Shown in pieces: positions 50,027-60,660 of a DNA stretch of 64,000 nucleotides. The number at the start of each line of letters is the position of its first letter. Within the stretch, counting starts at the first letter, position 1. This DNA is from Mytilus galloprovincialis (lineage: Eukaryota > Mollusca > Bivalvia > Mytilida > Mytilidae). The stretch lies in the NCBI RefSeq assembly GCF_965363235.1, contig NC_134844.1, forward strand, positions 78,151,244-78,215,243, given 5' to 3'. The notes below the pieces were generated by a model. It was given only the letters and a program-made list of their open reading frames with translations. It was not told the origin of the DNA and ran no database searches. The position numbers were made by a program, and so were the translations under genes.

Positions 50027-50248
50027 CTTTATCCTCGAACATCTTTGGGGGGAATGCTCTTGAATCACTGTTAACTCCCGTCCTTGTTTTGGTGGCCCTC
50101 TCTGAGTATTCCAAATATCGTTCACCTGACGAAGTTGTCTTCAGCTCCACATCACCCCATCTTAAATGTTCATGCTCTGTACGAGATCTCATCCCAAAAT
50201 ACATGCTGTTGTTTAGAAATACAGTGTTCAATAAGGACTGTGCATTTC
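50027..50248 (-). CDS. Recombinase exon 2
   Basis: Acceptor TTATTTTTCAG, donor GTATAT. Reads GNAQSLLNTVFLNNSMYFGM then the RTEHEHLRWGD box and TKTRTGVNSDSRAFPPKMFE. Confidence 0.87.
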
Positions 50249-50695
50249 CTGAAAAATAAATGATATATTTAATAAAAATAAAATTGCATATAAGAAGCAG
50301 GGGGTGTATATAAATATACATTATTGTGGCATAACCCCCTTTTTGTACACAATATTGCAGGTATGTTTTAAGAGTTTTGAGTATGTGTTGATGTGCATTG
50401 GACATTGGGGTTCAGTAATGAGTATATACAAATAGACGGACGGACACATCTATGAGTTGTACATAAATATTTCATCACAGATGGCGTTAATATCTTTTGC
50501 TGGGGGATCATAAATTTTCCTGTTTGCTTCGTGATACTTGTTAAACTGAATGCATAAAACAGACATGGATAATCATTTTTTTAGACTACAAAGTTTATTT
50601 TATCTTATATATCTATGTTCAGTACCAGCATACATGTTTATAAATTATAGGATTTCATTACATGGAGAATAAAATATAAACATGTATGTACTTGC

Positions 50696-51230
50696 CTCCA
50701 CTCAATAATCCTTTCTGATACAACATGTCTATTTCCTCTTTAGTAAATGGGTCTGCTTGGTTGGGCCGGTTTCCTTTGCCTTGTTGGCGTAAATGTTTTC
50801 TTTTAGAAGTTAGCACATCCCTAGAATGCTTGAATTCCTTATCCTCTATCAAGTTTACTGTTGATCCCTTTTCTGCCAAAAACCGATTGATACTGCCCTG
50901 CATAGATTTTAGAGTGTCAGGCTCATATTCTCCGCCATCGCCCTTTTTAGCGGTCATAAAGAACCTTGCTAGGAATAAATCTTATTCGGGAGAAGGAATG
51001 CTTTCCACCTCTATCTCCTCATTCTGTTGATTCAACCAAGTTTTGAATTTTCCAACGTCTGACTTTGTCTTTCTGACTGTGTTTCCATTACGCATCTCCG
51101 CCAAGAAGGCATTTGTTGCTTCCCTTTCGTTGTCAAGAGAATTGATTATGTCCTCTAATTGAAGAATGTCTTCTGATAGATCGTTCATCACTCGTTCTCT
51201 CATCTCGATTGAATGCGGACTCCTGGACAT
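50696..51230 (-). CDS. Recombinase exon 1 (with in-frame stop)
   Basis: Ends LLSG plus one base at a GC donor (GGAG/GCAAGTAC); GC-AG introns with a strong AAGT context are a known minority class. The phase match with exon 2 supports the call. One TAA codon interrupts it at 50982-50984. Confidence 0.82.
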
Positions 51231-51314
51231 GACACTTTTTTGACAGTTGTTGTCGTCTGCTACTGACAATAAAATCCGATAAGTGCCGGATAGTAACATA
51301 TGAGAAGTTCCGAA

Positions 51315-51391
51315 AGGGGTGCGATACGGGGTATGCGATACGGGTTTAGCCATGCGATACGGGGTATGCGATACAGGGTAGGTGATACAGA
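51315..51391. repeat. GCGATAC short repeats at the 5' end of the recombinase gene
   Basis: GCGATAC occurs at 51321, 51335, 51354 and 51368, mostly as 14-base GCGATACGGGGTAT units, then GTGATACAG at 51382-51390. CATGCGATACGG and GTGATACAG also occur in the right arm of the palindrome at 47670-47792. Confidence 0.8.
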
Positions 51392-51859
51392 CAGAAAAAA
51401 AGAACCTTTATTAGATATACAAAATTGCTGTGTTTTGTACTAAATATATGATAAACGTAGAGAAAAGGCGTAAATAAAGACAAAATGACACACACCAGAA
51501 AACCATGACATAAAACCAATGTCTGATCGACCCGAGCCGAACCAAAACCAGGGGTCATGGAGATGAAGAATAACAAGTACTGCTCTATTCTTATTGTTTT
51601 CTGTTGTTTTTTGTTGTTTTTGTTTTTGTTTTTTTTTATTTTTATTTTTGCTGTGCATGTGACATGGTTGGGATACCATATATCCTTTCTTTTCTAATAT
51701 ACCGTAATACTGTATATTTGCCGCAAGACGCTAAGCATCTTGCAATGTATTCTACCAACCATTTGACAAAGGACTGAAGTATCTCACCAGCATTTTTTAT
51801 ACATAATGTATACATACTATATAATAGCTATACACCGTAATGCATGTATAATCACTCAA

Positions 51860-52260
51860 TAGAAAAACGAAGATGATTGCCAATGATACAACTGACCACA
51901 ACAGACCAAATGACACAGATATTAACAACTATAGGCCGCCAAATGTGACTTCAACAATGAACAAAGCTCATATCGCATAGTTAGCCATAAAAGGTCCAGA
52001 AATGACAAATGTAAAACAATTCATACGAGAAAACTAACAGTATAGTTTATGTACAAAAAATAAAAATAAACGAAAAACAGATATGTAACACCTAAACAAA
52101 CAACAACAACTGGATTACAGGCTCCTGACTTGGGCCATGCACATACATATAAAATTTGGCGGGGTTTAATAAACTTCTTAGCGGGATCCCAACATTCCCT
52201 CTAATCCAGTACAGCAGTGTAAGCTCAAGACAATATTTTGATATCACATGTTCCAATAAA
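51860..52260 (+). repeat. Dispersed repeat, diverged copy
   Basis: GATTGCCAATGATACAACTG, then CAGGCTCCTGACTTGGGCCA and GGCGGGGTTTAATAAACTTC; shares its second half with 57740-57860. A related fragment is at 53515-53660. Confidence 0.65.
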
Positions 52261-53860
52261 GTTTGCCATTTCTGAGTATCTTATATTTTGGTTTAGTTTC
52301 TTTTATAATGCATTTCACTTAATTTCACTGAACTATTTATTCAAGCATATTAGGTTGCAACATGTTGTTCTTGTTTTTAATGATTGATCAACTGATTGTT
52401 GGTTGCTTAACACCAAGTTCATAAAATACAAGTAGCATGTATGTTCAAGTGGAGAATAAATTGAAGAACATGAGTGTATATTAGGTAGGTCCTGATTTAG
52501 ACTGCCTTTAAAAAATTAAGGTATATTGAATCGGGATTTTTTCCTTAAACATGCCTTCGAAGGGCCCACACAATTGTTGGAGAAAGGGTGTTTAATGTAC
52601 AGGGAACGTGCCACTCATTCTTTCGGACTGGACAGGGCGATGATGATTTACATAACAAACAACCAAACAGAAGTCTGAAACAATAGTATAACATCACACC
52701 ATAGAAAGACACACTATAAAATATCAATTGGAATGCTTAGTTAACTCAATCAAAAAACGTTGTAACACAAATTAACCACATACTTGTGTTCGATGATTGT
52801 TTATCTGTTCTTCCAAATGAGCGTTTGATAATTATAAGTCCTTTTGATTCTGTTGACAGTTTTGACTGTTCTACTCTTTACACTTTTTTCACCAAATCTG
52901 ATCGAATACAGGTTTTCTTTTTTTAATTAAAAGGTCGTTTTGTGAATCTGAATTTATTTACAAAAAAAAACTCTTTTTAAAGCCTTCTTTTTTAATGATA
53001 AAGGTAAATTAAATATGTTATATATATATATATATATATATACTTCAGGTGTGATGAGATCATTAAAACGTTTAATTTTCTCGACAGATTGTGGGTTTTC
53101 CTATGATTACTAATTGCGCCCTTTTGTCAACAGACTTGTTTTTGTACTGTTATAAATCGAATCGCAGTTTATGTAAATACCGTCTAAATTGCATTCACTT
53201 TTATATATTCAACAACACTTACTGTTATCTTGCTGATTTTTTTTTTTCGTTAAATAATTAAACACTTTCTAAATATACTGCCGACATTTATCCAAAGGTA
53301 AGTACATATGTAAATCAAATGTAAAGTTGAAAAACGGTTATAACTATCCTTTCCTAGAATGAGATATTTCAGTTTTACACGGGCAATTGTACAATAAAAT
53401 TTACGACAAATGGGACGAATTTTCGTTCCTTATCGTAAATTTAGCTTGTTTGGATGGTGACGTAGTTTAAACTATATTTTATGTGTAAAATAAAACCATA
53501 ATAGGTCAACAATTTTTTTATACGGTTTTCAACAATGAGCAAAGGCTCACACCGAACAACAAGCTGTAAAGGGTCCCGAAAATGGCATGTGTGAAACCAA
53601 CGGTCTAGTTTATATAAAAAAAACCCGAGAAACGAGAAACACTTATGACATGTATGAACCACATCTACAAATATACAAAGTCATGTTATATTGCCGCTTG
53701 AAAATACATCTACATGTATCGATCATTCGATTGAAAAGAAGTGAATTATATTAATATCATTTTAAAACACAATGGGGACCCCCCACCCCCCTTTTTGGAC
53801 GATCAATGAATTTGAATGGGGACATGTAGTTGGAACCACCCTCCCCTTTGTCCTGGGTTA
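52261..53860. other. Unassigned AT-rich sequence
   Basis: Contains a (TA)n run at 53018-53042 and a dispersed-repeat fragment at 53515-53660 (CAACAATGAGCAAAGGCTCA). No gene. Confidence 0.45.
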
Positions 53861-53863
53861 GGA

Positions 53864-53882
53864 CCCCCCCCCCCCCCCCCCC
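53864..53882. repeat. Poly-C tract, 19 bases
   Basis: Uninterrupted C run in a region repeating GACCCCCCACCCCCC-like phrases. Confidence 0.9.
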
Positions 53883-54249
53883 ACACCTTTTTTTGAAAAC
53901 ATTGACATCTCAGACAATTTGAAGACTTTTTGTACGCTTGAGAATGTCATAAAATTTGTCAAAAAGAAGATTATCAGGTGAAATTTGTGAGTATTTTGTA
54001 TATAATTAACGAAATCACATAGATAGTGTACCGCATCGAATTCTAGCTATACTCGATCGCTGTTTTCTGGACAAGAACTTTTTAACATACGGTTCAGTAC
54101 AAAATTCGGTCTTAAGTAACTTGTATGTTCTTAGTTTTGGCATGTTCTGAACATTAATAGTCCATTCACTTTTGAAAGTATCTACCAGTTTAGTTTTAGT
54201 TTATATTCAGGACGAGAACAAATTAACAATACATAAAATAGTTCTGTAA

Positions 54250-54580
54250 TAGAGGGTCTGGGACTAAAATCAGAGAAATGTAGACTTCCATGGGAAATGA
54301 GGGTCTATTGGATAGGAACAGAAATTTAGCCTTGCACCAGGTCACCTACGGACCCCTCAACGAGTTGTTGCAAGGGTTCTTAGAGTGCAAAAAGCGTGGA
54401 ACTCTCTTTACACGAGGCATCAGATTAAACGTTCCCATTATGAACGGACGTTGGTGCAAATTTGTACATGCCGCACAGCCAACCGGACGCCCGACTGTGG
54501 CTAGGGTTTTACTGCCGGGTGGAGGAAGGAAGACCAATGGTGACCATACATGTACTTATATCCTTCATTCACCCTAGGAG
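54250..54580. other. GC-richer block of unknown nature
   Basis: Base composition rises sharply above its surroundings (GGTCACCTACGGACCCCTCA; CGGACGCCCGACTGTGGCTA). It is open on the plus strand for 95 codons and on the minus for 63, with no family resemblance and no splice sites. Could be a fragment of a dispersed element. Confidence 0.35.
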
Positions 54581-55533
54581 TATCAAATAATGAAGTATAG
54601 ATTGTATTTTCTTATAAAATGTAGCAATAGACAAGAATGTGTCCTAAGTACTCGGACGCGCCATCCGCATTATCATTTTTTATGTTCAGTGGAACGTGAA
54701 AGTGGGGTAAAATCTCTAATTTGACAATGAAATTAGAAAGATCATATCATAAGGAACGTGTGTACTAAGATTCAAGTTGATTGAACTTCAACTTCATCAA
54801 AAACTACCTCGACCAAAAACTTAAACCTGAAGCGGGACAGAGGGACGAATGGATGGAAAAACGAACGACAAGAAAACATAATGCCAATCAAAGGGGTATA
54901 AAAATCATCGGGATTAAATCAAGAATTATATTGTCGGAAAATTTAAAATCGTGTATGTTGTACTCTTTATGAAATAGAACTAGACGAACATCGAGTTAAG
55001 AGGTTCTGGAAAGAGGGAAGGTCTTCTCATATTTTTCTATAAATTTTAAGTCGTTTTTATCTACTCTTTATAAATTAAATGATTGCCCATTGCTCTATCT
55101 TTTGAATTTAAGCACCATGTAATTATCCCTTCCTTATAATTTTTTGCATATATTTCTCTTTTTTTTAAATTTCTTTGCCCATTTTTTTGACTATTTTTCT
55201 GCAGATCTTGTCCATCATTCTTGTTTCGATAAACCCCTCAAAACCCTCCTTTATCTTATATCTCAAAAGCTTGTACACATCCATAACCTTTTGTCAATCT
55301 AATTAAAATACAGATCTCTGATTACCTTATACCACATATGTAGTATATAACGTTATCTTAATAAGATTAAACCTTTTGTTTATGTTTCGCAATATTGTAC
55401 CGTTATCTAGATATAGGAAGATGTGGTTACATTATTGCATGCATGTTCTTTCGGTTTTCTGTTAACCAAATGCTCGTACTAGGTGTATTCAGTTATGGAT
55501 TATTTATCGATAGTCTTTCGTTTTTCGTGAACC
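54581..55533. other. Unassigned AT-rich sequence
   Basis: No gene; 55050-55220 is T-rich. Confidence 0.4.
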
Positions 55534-55819
55534 CAGAGGCAGATTTCGGGGGTGGCCCGAGCCCCCCTTTTTGTGGGAATTTTATGGTTGCTTATATAGG
55601 TAAGCACTGATGTGTGGTGGAAGTGGGCCCCTTTTAGTTTAAACAGTATTTATTTATGAAAAATGTCATGATAAATATTACAATGTTACATAAAGTTCAA
55701 ATATGGGATTCCTAAACAAGTTTGTAAAAACTTTTATAAATCTGTCTTCCTAAATAAATGGGCCCCTCTTATGCAGTCAGTGGAACCCCCACTTATGAAA
55801 ATGTCTGGATCCGCCACTG
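55534..55819. mobile_element. MITE with CAG...CTG ends, expanded copy
   Basis: Starts CAGAGGCAGATTTCGG, ends CTGGATCCGCCACTG. 286 bases because about 130 bases of unrelated AT-rich sequence sit between its halves. No clear target duplication. Confidence 0.7.
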
Positions 55820-55879
55820 AAACATATCAAGAATGGAGAGGATGGGACAGGATCGTATACACATTGGCTAGCGGAGATG

Positions 55880-56010
55880 TGTATTTGTTTACCTTAGTCG
55901 TACATGTATTTGGCACAACTTTTTGGGAATTTTGGGTCCTCAATGCTCTTCAACTTTGTATTTGCTTTGGCGTTCTAACTTTTTTTATCTGAGCGTCACT
56001 GGTGAGTCAT
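55880..56010 (+). repeat. Dispersed ~400-base repeat, fragment
   Basis: GTATTTGGCACAACTTTTTG, then CTCAATGCTCTTCAACTTTG and GAGCGTCACTGGTGAGTC. Confidence 0.65.
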
Positions 56011-56236
56011 AAGTGTATCCTCTTATAGGAAGGTTTCCTTAAATGAGATATAGATAAAGTGATGCCCAGTGCTCCCTCTTAATTTACATATTTATATTAA
56101 TAACACTGTCCTTGTTGTGTTCTTCTACTTGTTAATACATATTTTATATATTAGTGTGTCTTATTCTTACTGAAGCACTTGTTATCATTAGTAATATAAC
56201 TAATGTTGATTGTTCTGCTCCTTTTTGGGCGCTTTG

Positions 56237-56363
56237 CAGAGGCGAATTAGGGGGGGAATTGGTTGCTTATATAGGGAATCCTTGAAGCATGACTGGAGCG
56301 CCCCCCTCGTAGGTCAGTCAGTGGGCCCCCACTTTAATATGAAAATTTCTAGATCCGCTACTG
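56237..56363. mobile_element. 127-base MITE with CAG...CTG ends
   Basis: Starts CAGAGGCGAATTAGGG, ends TAGATCCGCTACTG; CTTTG flanks both sides, a perfect 5-base target duplication. A repeat end-module (GACGAAACGCGCGTTTGTCG) follows at 56400-56455. Confidence 0.82.
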
Positions 56364-56735
56364 CTTTGGTTAGCAATAAACATATGTGTATGTTTATGTA
56401 GACGAAACGCGCGTTTGTCGTATCAAATTTTAAGCCACGTACCTTTGATAACTATTTGAATGATTTGGTATGCTTATAATTATTTTGTATATGAAATTTT
56501 TAGTATCAATTTTGCATTTATATCATAAGTGTATTCTAATTTGAAATTTCCCGCTAAACTAAGTTCTATTTATAACTAGTTTGTCAATTACTATCAGGTG
56601 AGCGATTACATGAATATTCAGGTCAGTTCACAGTATTTGCTATGTAATTGACATTTCGTACCTTTACTAGGACCTCAATTGTTTAATTAATTAAAAGATC
56701 ATTTTTCAGTGACACTAATATTTCATTTAAAATTA

Positions 56736-56990
56736 TTACCTGGAAAATAAACTGATCTTTTTAACAGAAAATCGAATGTTCTGACTATTGACCTCGATCA
56801 TTTTGTTATTCGGTAAATATTGCAATATATATATAGAAAATATGATTACTTGGGTTAAAGATCGTGCATATTCATTGATGTTTTTTTTTCTCTCTTCATA
56901 CTTCACACCGATGGGTGTCAGGATTGTCCAAAAGAATAAATACCAGATTGCAGAGTAATGCACGAACAAAAGGGGAAGTCTATAACTCAA
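56736..56990 (-). other. Open frame with one or two hydrophobic helices
   Basis: Minus-strand frame: SYRLPLLFVHYSAIWYLFFW then a basic stretch KYEERKKNINEYARSLTQ. A possible GTAATC donor follows LTQ. It looks more protein-like than other short frames here, but no family was recognised and no matching exon was found. Could be an exon of an unknown membrane protein, a decayed element, or chance. Confidence 0.2.
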
Positions 56991-57373
56991 ACGTTTGACT
57001 TTATTAATCCGGAACTAATAGAACAGGGTCTGAAAGGGGTCCCTAAATTTTGAATTGATTTATTCATGTTATTTGCAAATATTTTTCTCTACTTTTTTAA
57101 AACAATTTTGTCTATTATTATCTCTTATCTATCATGTCTATAATTTTTTTTGTTTTGTCTATTTATCTCTGCTTTTCATTAGTTGGTGTGGTATTGAACA
57201 ATTATTATCTTTTTTCTCTACCTCCTTTAGACCCTCATGGGAATATACTTCTAAATTCCTGACGTGGCACAATCATTTTCCAAAGATAACGGTAATGTTT
57301 AAACCTTATTTTACAGCAACCCAAACAGATATAAAAGGTTAATGTGACAAGAAACTTAGCTGACAAAATAATG

Positions 57374-57417
57374 CAAACAAACAAACAAACAAACAAACAA
57401 ACAAACAAACAAACAAA
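57374..57417. repeat. (CAAA)n microsatellite
   Basis: Eleven tetranucleotide units. Confidence 0.95.
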
Positions 57418-57546
57418 TACATCTAACGTTTCAAAGACCCCAACATTTGTATTTCGTAGTTGAAAGATATATAAGTTGATAAAGACACACAAAATACGTA
57501 GTTGATAGTGAAGTACATGTATATATATCTGTATATATAGTAATAA

Positions 57547-57679
57547 AATTGAGATTGGAAATGGGGAATGTGCCAAAGAGACAACAACCCGACCATAGAA
57601 AAAAACAACAGCAGAAGGTTACCAACAGGTCTTCAATGTAGCGAGAAATTCCCGCACCCGGAGGCGTCCTTCAGCTATA
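57547..57679 (+). repeat. ~145-base dispersed repeat, copy 3 of 4
   Basis: AATTGAGATTGGAAATGGGG to CCGGAGGCGTCCTTCAGC. Confidence 0.85.
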
Positions 57680-57689
57680 AACAAATATA

Positions 57690-58035
57690 TACTAGTTCAG
57701 TGATGATGAACGCCATACTAATTTCCAAATTATACACAAGAAACTAAAATTAAAATAAAACAAGACTAACAAAGGCCAGAGGCTCCTGACTTGGGACAGG
57801 CGCAAAAATGCGGCGGGGTTAAACATGTTTGTGAGATCTCAACCCTCCCCCTATACCTCTAGCCAATGTAGAAAAGTAAACGCATAACAATACGCACATT
57901 AAAATTCAGTCCAAGAGATGTCCGAGTCTGATGTCAGAAGATGCAACCAAAGAAAATAAACAAAATGACAATAATACATAAATAACAACAGACTACTAGC
58001 AGTTAACTGACATGCCAGCTAAACCTTTTCTCTTG
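57690..58035 (+). repeat. Dispersed repeat adjoining copy 3
   Basis: GACTAACAAAGGCCAGAGGC, GGCGCAAAAATGCGGCGGGG, GTGAGATCTCAACCCTCCCC and GTTAACTGACATGCCAGCT. Inverted or partial copies at 41281-41530, 33215-33293 and 51860-52260. It may form one larger element with 57547-57679. Confidence 0.7.
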
Positions 58036-58351
58036 CGTCTGCATCGTAGTAAAACACCTGATGGCTGCTTGCTTAAATACCGAGTCATATCAAGAGTCAT
58101 ATACTATCAAAGAAAACACAATAGCACGGAGACAAAAAGAGGGAAAACTGTAAATTTATAATTAAATGAAAAAAACACACAACTTCAGCATTTAAATTCT
58201 ATAAATCAGGACCATCTTGAATTTTTTGTTGAGAAGACACTATATTTTCATCAATAAGGTCTTTGTATCTTCTTATTTGTTTAAGTAAAAGGACAAAGCG
58301 CAGTGCTAAAAAATCTAGCACATCTTTTACTCAAATTGGCATATCGGCGAC

Positions 58352-58553
58352 GGTTATAATATAGTATTAATGTATGGACTTTTTCATATTGGCGCTGTAA
58401 CATGCCCGAGGTGTTAATAATGGCCAAGGATGGTTGTAATGGCCCTGAGGCAACGCCGAGGGCCATTACAACTGTCCGAGGCCATTATTAATATCAAGGG
58501 CATGTTACAGGGCCAATATGAAAAAGTCCATATATTGATACTTTTATTAACCA
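58352..58553. repeat. ~200-base imperfect palindrome P1
   Basis: Left arm TATGGACTTTTTCATATTGG, CTGTAACATGCCC, TTAATAATGGCC, TTGTAATGGCCCT; the right arm is its complement with few mismatches, around a centre CTGAGGCAACGCCGAGGG. The outermost pairs include GGTTA and TTAACC. Confidence 0.88.
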
Positions 58554-58716
58554 ACTATAAAGGCATCTTCATTCAAGAACAGTCTTCGAGTCTCGGATCC
58601 AAAATATTATACAGCTATCCACAAACTACAACAGGACCAATACAGAAAAGCCCGTTTCATAACATTTTTATTGAATTGTTTTAATTCTTCGATTAAATAA
58701 AGAGTAGGAAACTTAC

Positions 58717-58746
58717 CGTGAAGAAGATACAGGAAATTTTTTTCAT
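58717..58746 (-). CDS. Possible first coding exon: start of a signal peptide
   Basis: Minus-strand ATG followed by ten codons, MKKISCIFFT, then a strong GTAAGT donor. Basic start plus hydrophobic run suits the front half of a signal peptide whose remainder would be in the next exon at lower coordinates. No partner exon was found, so this is tentative. Confidence 0.3.
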
Positions 58747-59159
58747 AGCTGAACTTCTACTTGTCTTTTCGCATTCAATTTCGCATGGAATTTTGGTCAA
58801 CATTGTGACTGTCAGATGTAATTTCTGATTTCTCATCCAAGTACTTAATTTTATGCTATTAAAATTCATTTCATCTAGCAAATAAAAAGTAGCTGGGAAG
58901 AATAAATCAGACAGTTTAACTATTCTTTAGTCTGCAATCTGAGGATTGAACAACCATGACAACGGAAATGAAACAGTGATAATAATCGAAAGTCGTACTC
59001 GAAAAAGGCTGTGAAATATTTCCGTTTCAAGTCGTTACAAAACAATATGAATGAACATCATTTAAACTTGTTTTTATGATATTAAGTTTTAAAAAAAATA
59101 AAAAAATGTCACACTTATTTAAAGAAATAAACGACATTTTGATTTAATCGATGTCCCGT

Positions 59160-59265
59160 TTCATCTGTTCATAATGCATGACTGTGATTTCGTAATGCAC
59201 GGGTGTGATTTCGTAATGCATGACTGATATTTCGTAATGCATGACTGAGATTTCGTAATGACTGG
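59160..59265. repeat. ~21-base tandem repeat, four to five units
   Basis: GATTTCGTAATGCATGACTG and variants repeat in a row. Confidence 0.85.
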
Positions 59266-59348
59266 CTGTAGCAATTTTTCCGTTCATAATGACCAGATGT
59301 TGAAATTTTCCCTTTATAAAGCATGGGCATTTCTATACATATTGTAGT

Positions 59349-59413
59349 AAGTTGGTTAATAATTACATGTTATACACACTTGCCTTACTTTACTCTATAT
59401 TATTAACCAACTA
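59349..59413. repeat. Short hairpin, 14-base arms
   Basis: AGTTGGTTAATAAT at the left and ATTATTAACCAACT at the right, exact complements about 37 bases apart. Confidence 0.85.
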
Positions 59414-59457
59414 AGTACATTATTGCCAAACATGACTGGTTATTAGAAATAACATAT

Positions 59458-59600
59458 TTTCTGTAATGGCCCTGTTTTTCTGTAATGGTCCTGTTTTTTT
59501 TCTGTAATGGCCCTGTTTTTCTGTAATGGCCCTGTTTTTTCTGTAATGGCCCTGTTTTTTTTCTGTAATGGCCCTGTATTAATGCCCAGCTTGTCTGTAT
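59458..59600. repeat. Tandem TGTAATGGCCCTG array, six units
   Basis: CTGTAATGGCCCTGTTTTT repeats with 4-8 T spacers. The core is identical to an internal segment of palindrome P1. Confidence 0.9.
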
Positions 59601-59896
59601 TAAGCCCAGTTAGGGTTTTTAATAAAGTTAATAAAATTAAGCTGTAAAGAGTATAATAAGTTTTTGTATTTTATTTAATTTAGTAACCAGCAGCAAACAT
59701 TAAAGAACCATATAAAGGGATCACTGTTCATCCTGTTTTTCAACACATATATTCTTTCAACTTAATATCTTGGATATTTGGTATATTTAAAGCTCGATCA
59801 TGGTGAAGTACAAATTATTTTTTTTTTCAAACTAAACTGTCATTAAAAGAGTAAGAGAGTACATCAAGTTGGCAGCAACACATACACTTTTTTCAG

Positions 59897-60092
59897 TTGG
59901 TTAATAAATGTATTAAGAAATGGGTGTTTTTATAATGGCGCTGTTATATGTCCTTGGTCACTAATAATGGCCTCGAATGTCTGTAATGGACCTCGGCGAT
60001 GCCGCGGGCCATAACAGACTTCCTCGACCATTATTACAGACCTTGGACATATAACAGGACCATTATAAAAACACCCATTCATTAATACTATA
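59897..60092. repeat. ~195-base imperfect palindrome P2
   Basis: Left arm ATGGGTGTTTTTATAATGG, CTGTTATATGTCC, TAATAATGGCC; the right arm complementary with scattered mismatches; centre CCTCGGCGATGCCGCGGG. Same plan as P1, including the GGTTAATAA edge. Confidence 0.86.
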
Positions 60093-60656
60093 ATAATAAT
60101 ACATTAATCCAAAAGCAAGTATATATACAGCTTATAGGATATACATTCATAAAGTGTATGAGTTCCCAAACTTTTGGACTTGGTTAAGATTGAATTGGTG
60201 CATTGTTAAGCTTACATGCAGATGTGATCTGTATATCACAAAACCCCATGAAGATTTTTTAATAAAACATTTTTCATCCTGGCGGAACAGTTTGAACGAA
60301 AATTTAAAGTAGATAGATAATTTTATTAACCAATCATGGTGCCCAAAATTTGAGCTATACAATCAAATGAATTACAAAATAAAGCACAGAAAATGATTAG
60401 AATGATTAAAGTACATTTAAACAAAAAACCACATGAATACACATTTACACTAATTAACCTGATATAAACCAAGTTATTGACAAAAGTATGTACATGTAAA
60501 TGTACACGCCTGTGAGAGTCTGTGAATATGAGTAAATGTGGTATCCCGTACCTATCTATGAAAAAAAACAACAATATATGACTCCTCATCTTTTAAATAT
60601 TAAAATTGTAATTTGCTTTTTACGCATATATATAACAATTTGGTTCTTTTCTCTAG
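60093..60656. other. Upstream intron or flank of the nuclear receptor
   Basis: AT-rich. Ends in the pyrimidine-rich acceptor TTCTTTTCTCTAG, so an untranslated first exon lies further left and was not identified. Confidence 0.5.
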
Positions 60657-60660
60657 CACA

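Larger units (their letters stand above)
48919..51230 (-). pseudogene. Spliced tyrosine recombinase, Crypton type (DUF3504-like)
   Basis: Three exons (50696-51230, 50027-50248, 48919-49709) join in phase to 516 codons including the stop. The N-terminal part resembles a SAM-like core-binding domain (KTKSDVGKFKTWLNQQ, YEPDTLKSMQGSINRFLAEK). The middle has FGMRSRTEHEHLRWGDVELK, with the first catalytic Arg. Exon 3 has VNRSARKTGITTL, then QQHSGHKSLASINDYSKAS with the His and the presumed nucleophilic Tyr. This is the layout of Crypton recombinases and of the KCTD1/ZMYM/QRICH1-type domains derived from them. Oddities: one in-frame TAA (50982-50984) lies between SIPSPE and DLFLARFF; the His expected in the HxxR box is Arg (NRSAR); intron 1 has a GC donor (GCAAGT). 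The start ATG at 51230 gives MSRSPHSIEMRERV; the frame stays open to 51353 through the short repeats. A recent transposon copy or a decaying host paralogue are both possible. Confidence 0.82.

Noticed and set aside
59458-59600. TGTAATGGCCCTG array as a CRISPR or regulatory array
   Set aside because: Spacers are only poly-T of 4-8 bases; a simple tandem repeat derived from the adjacent palindromes is the better reading.
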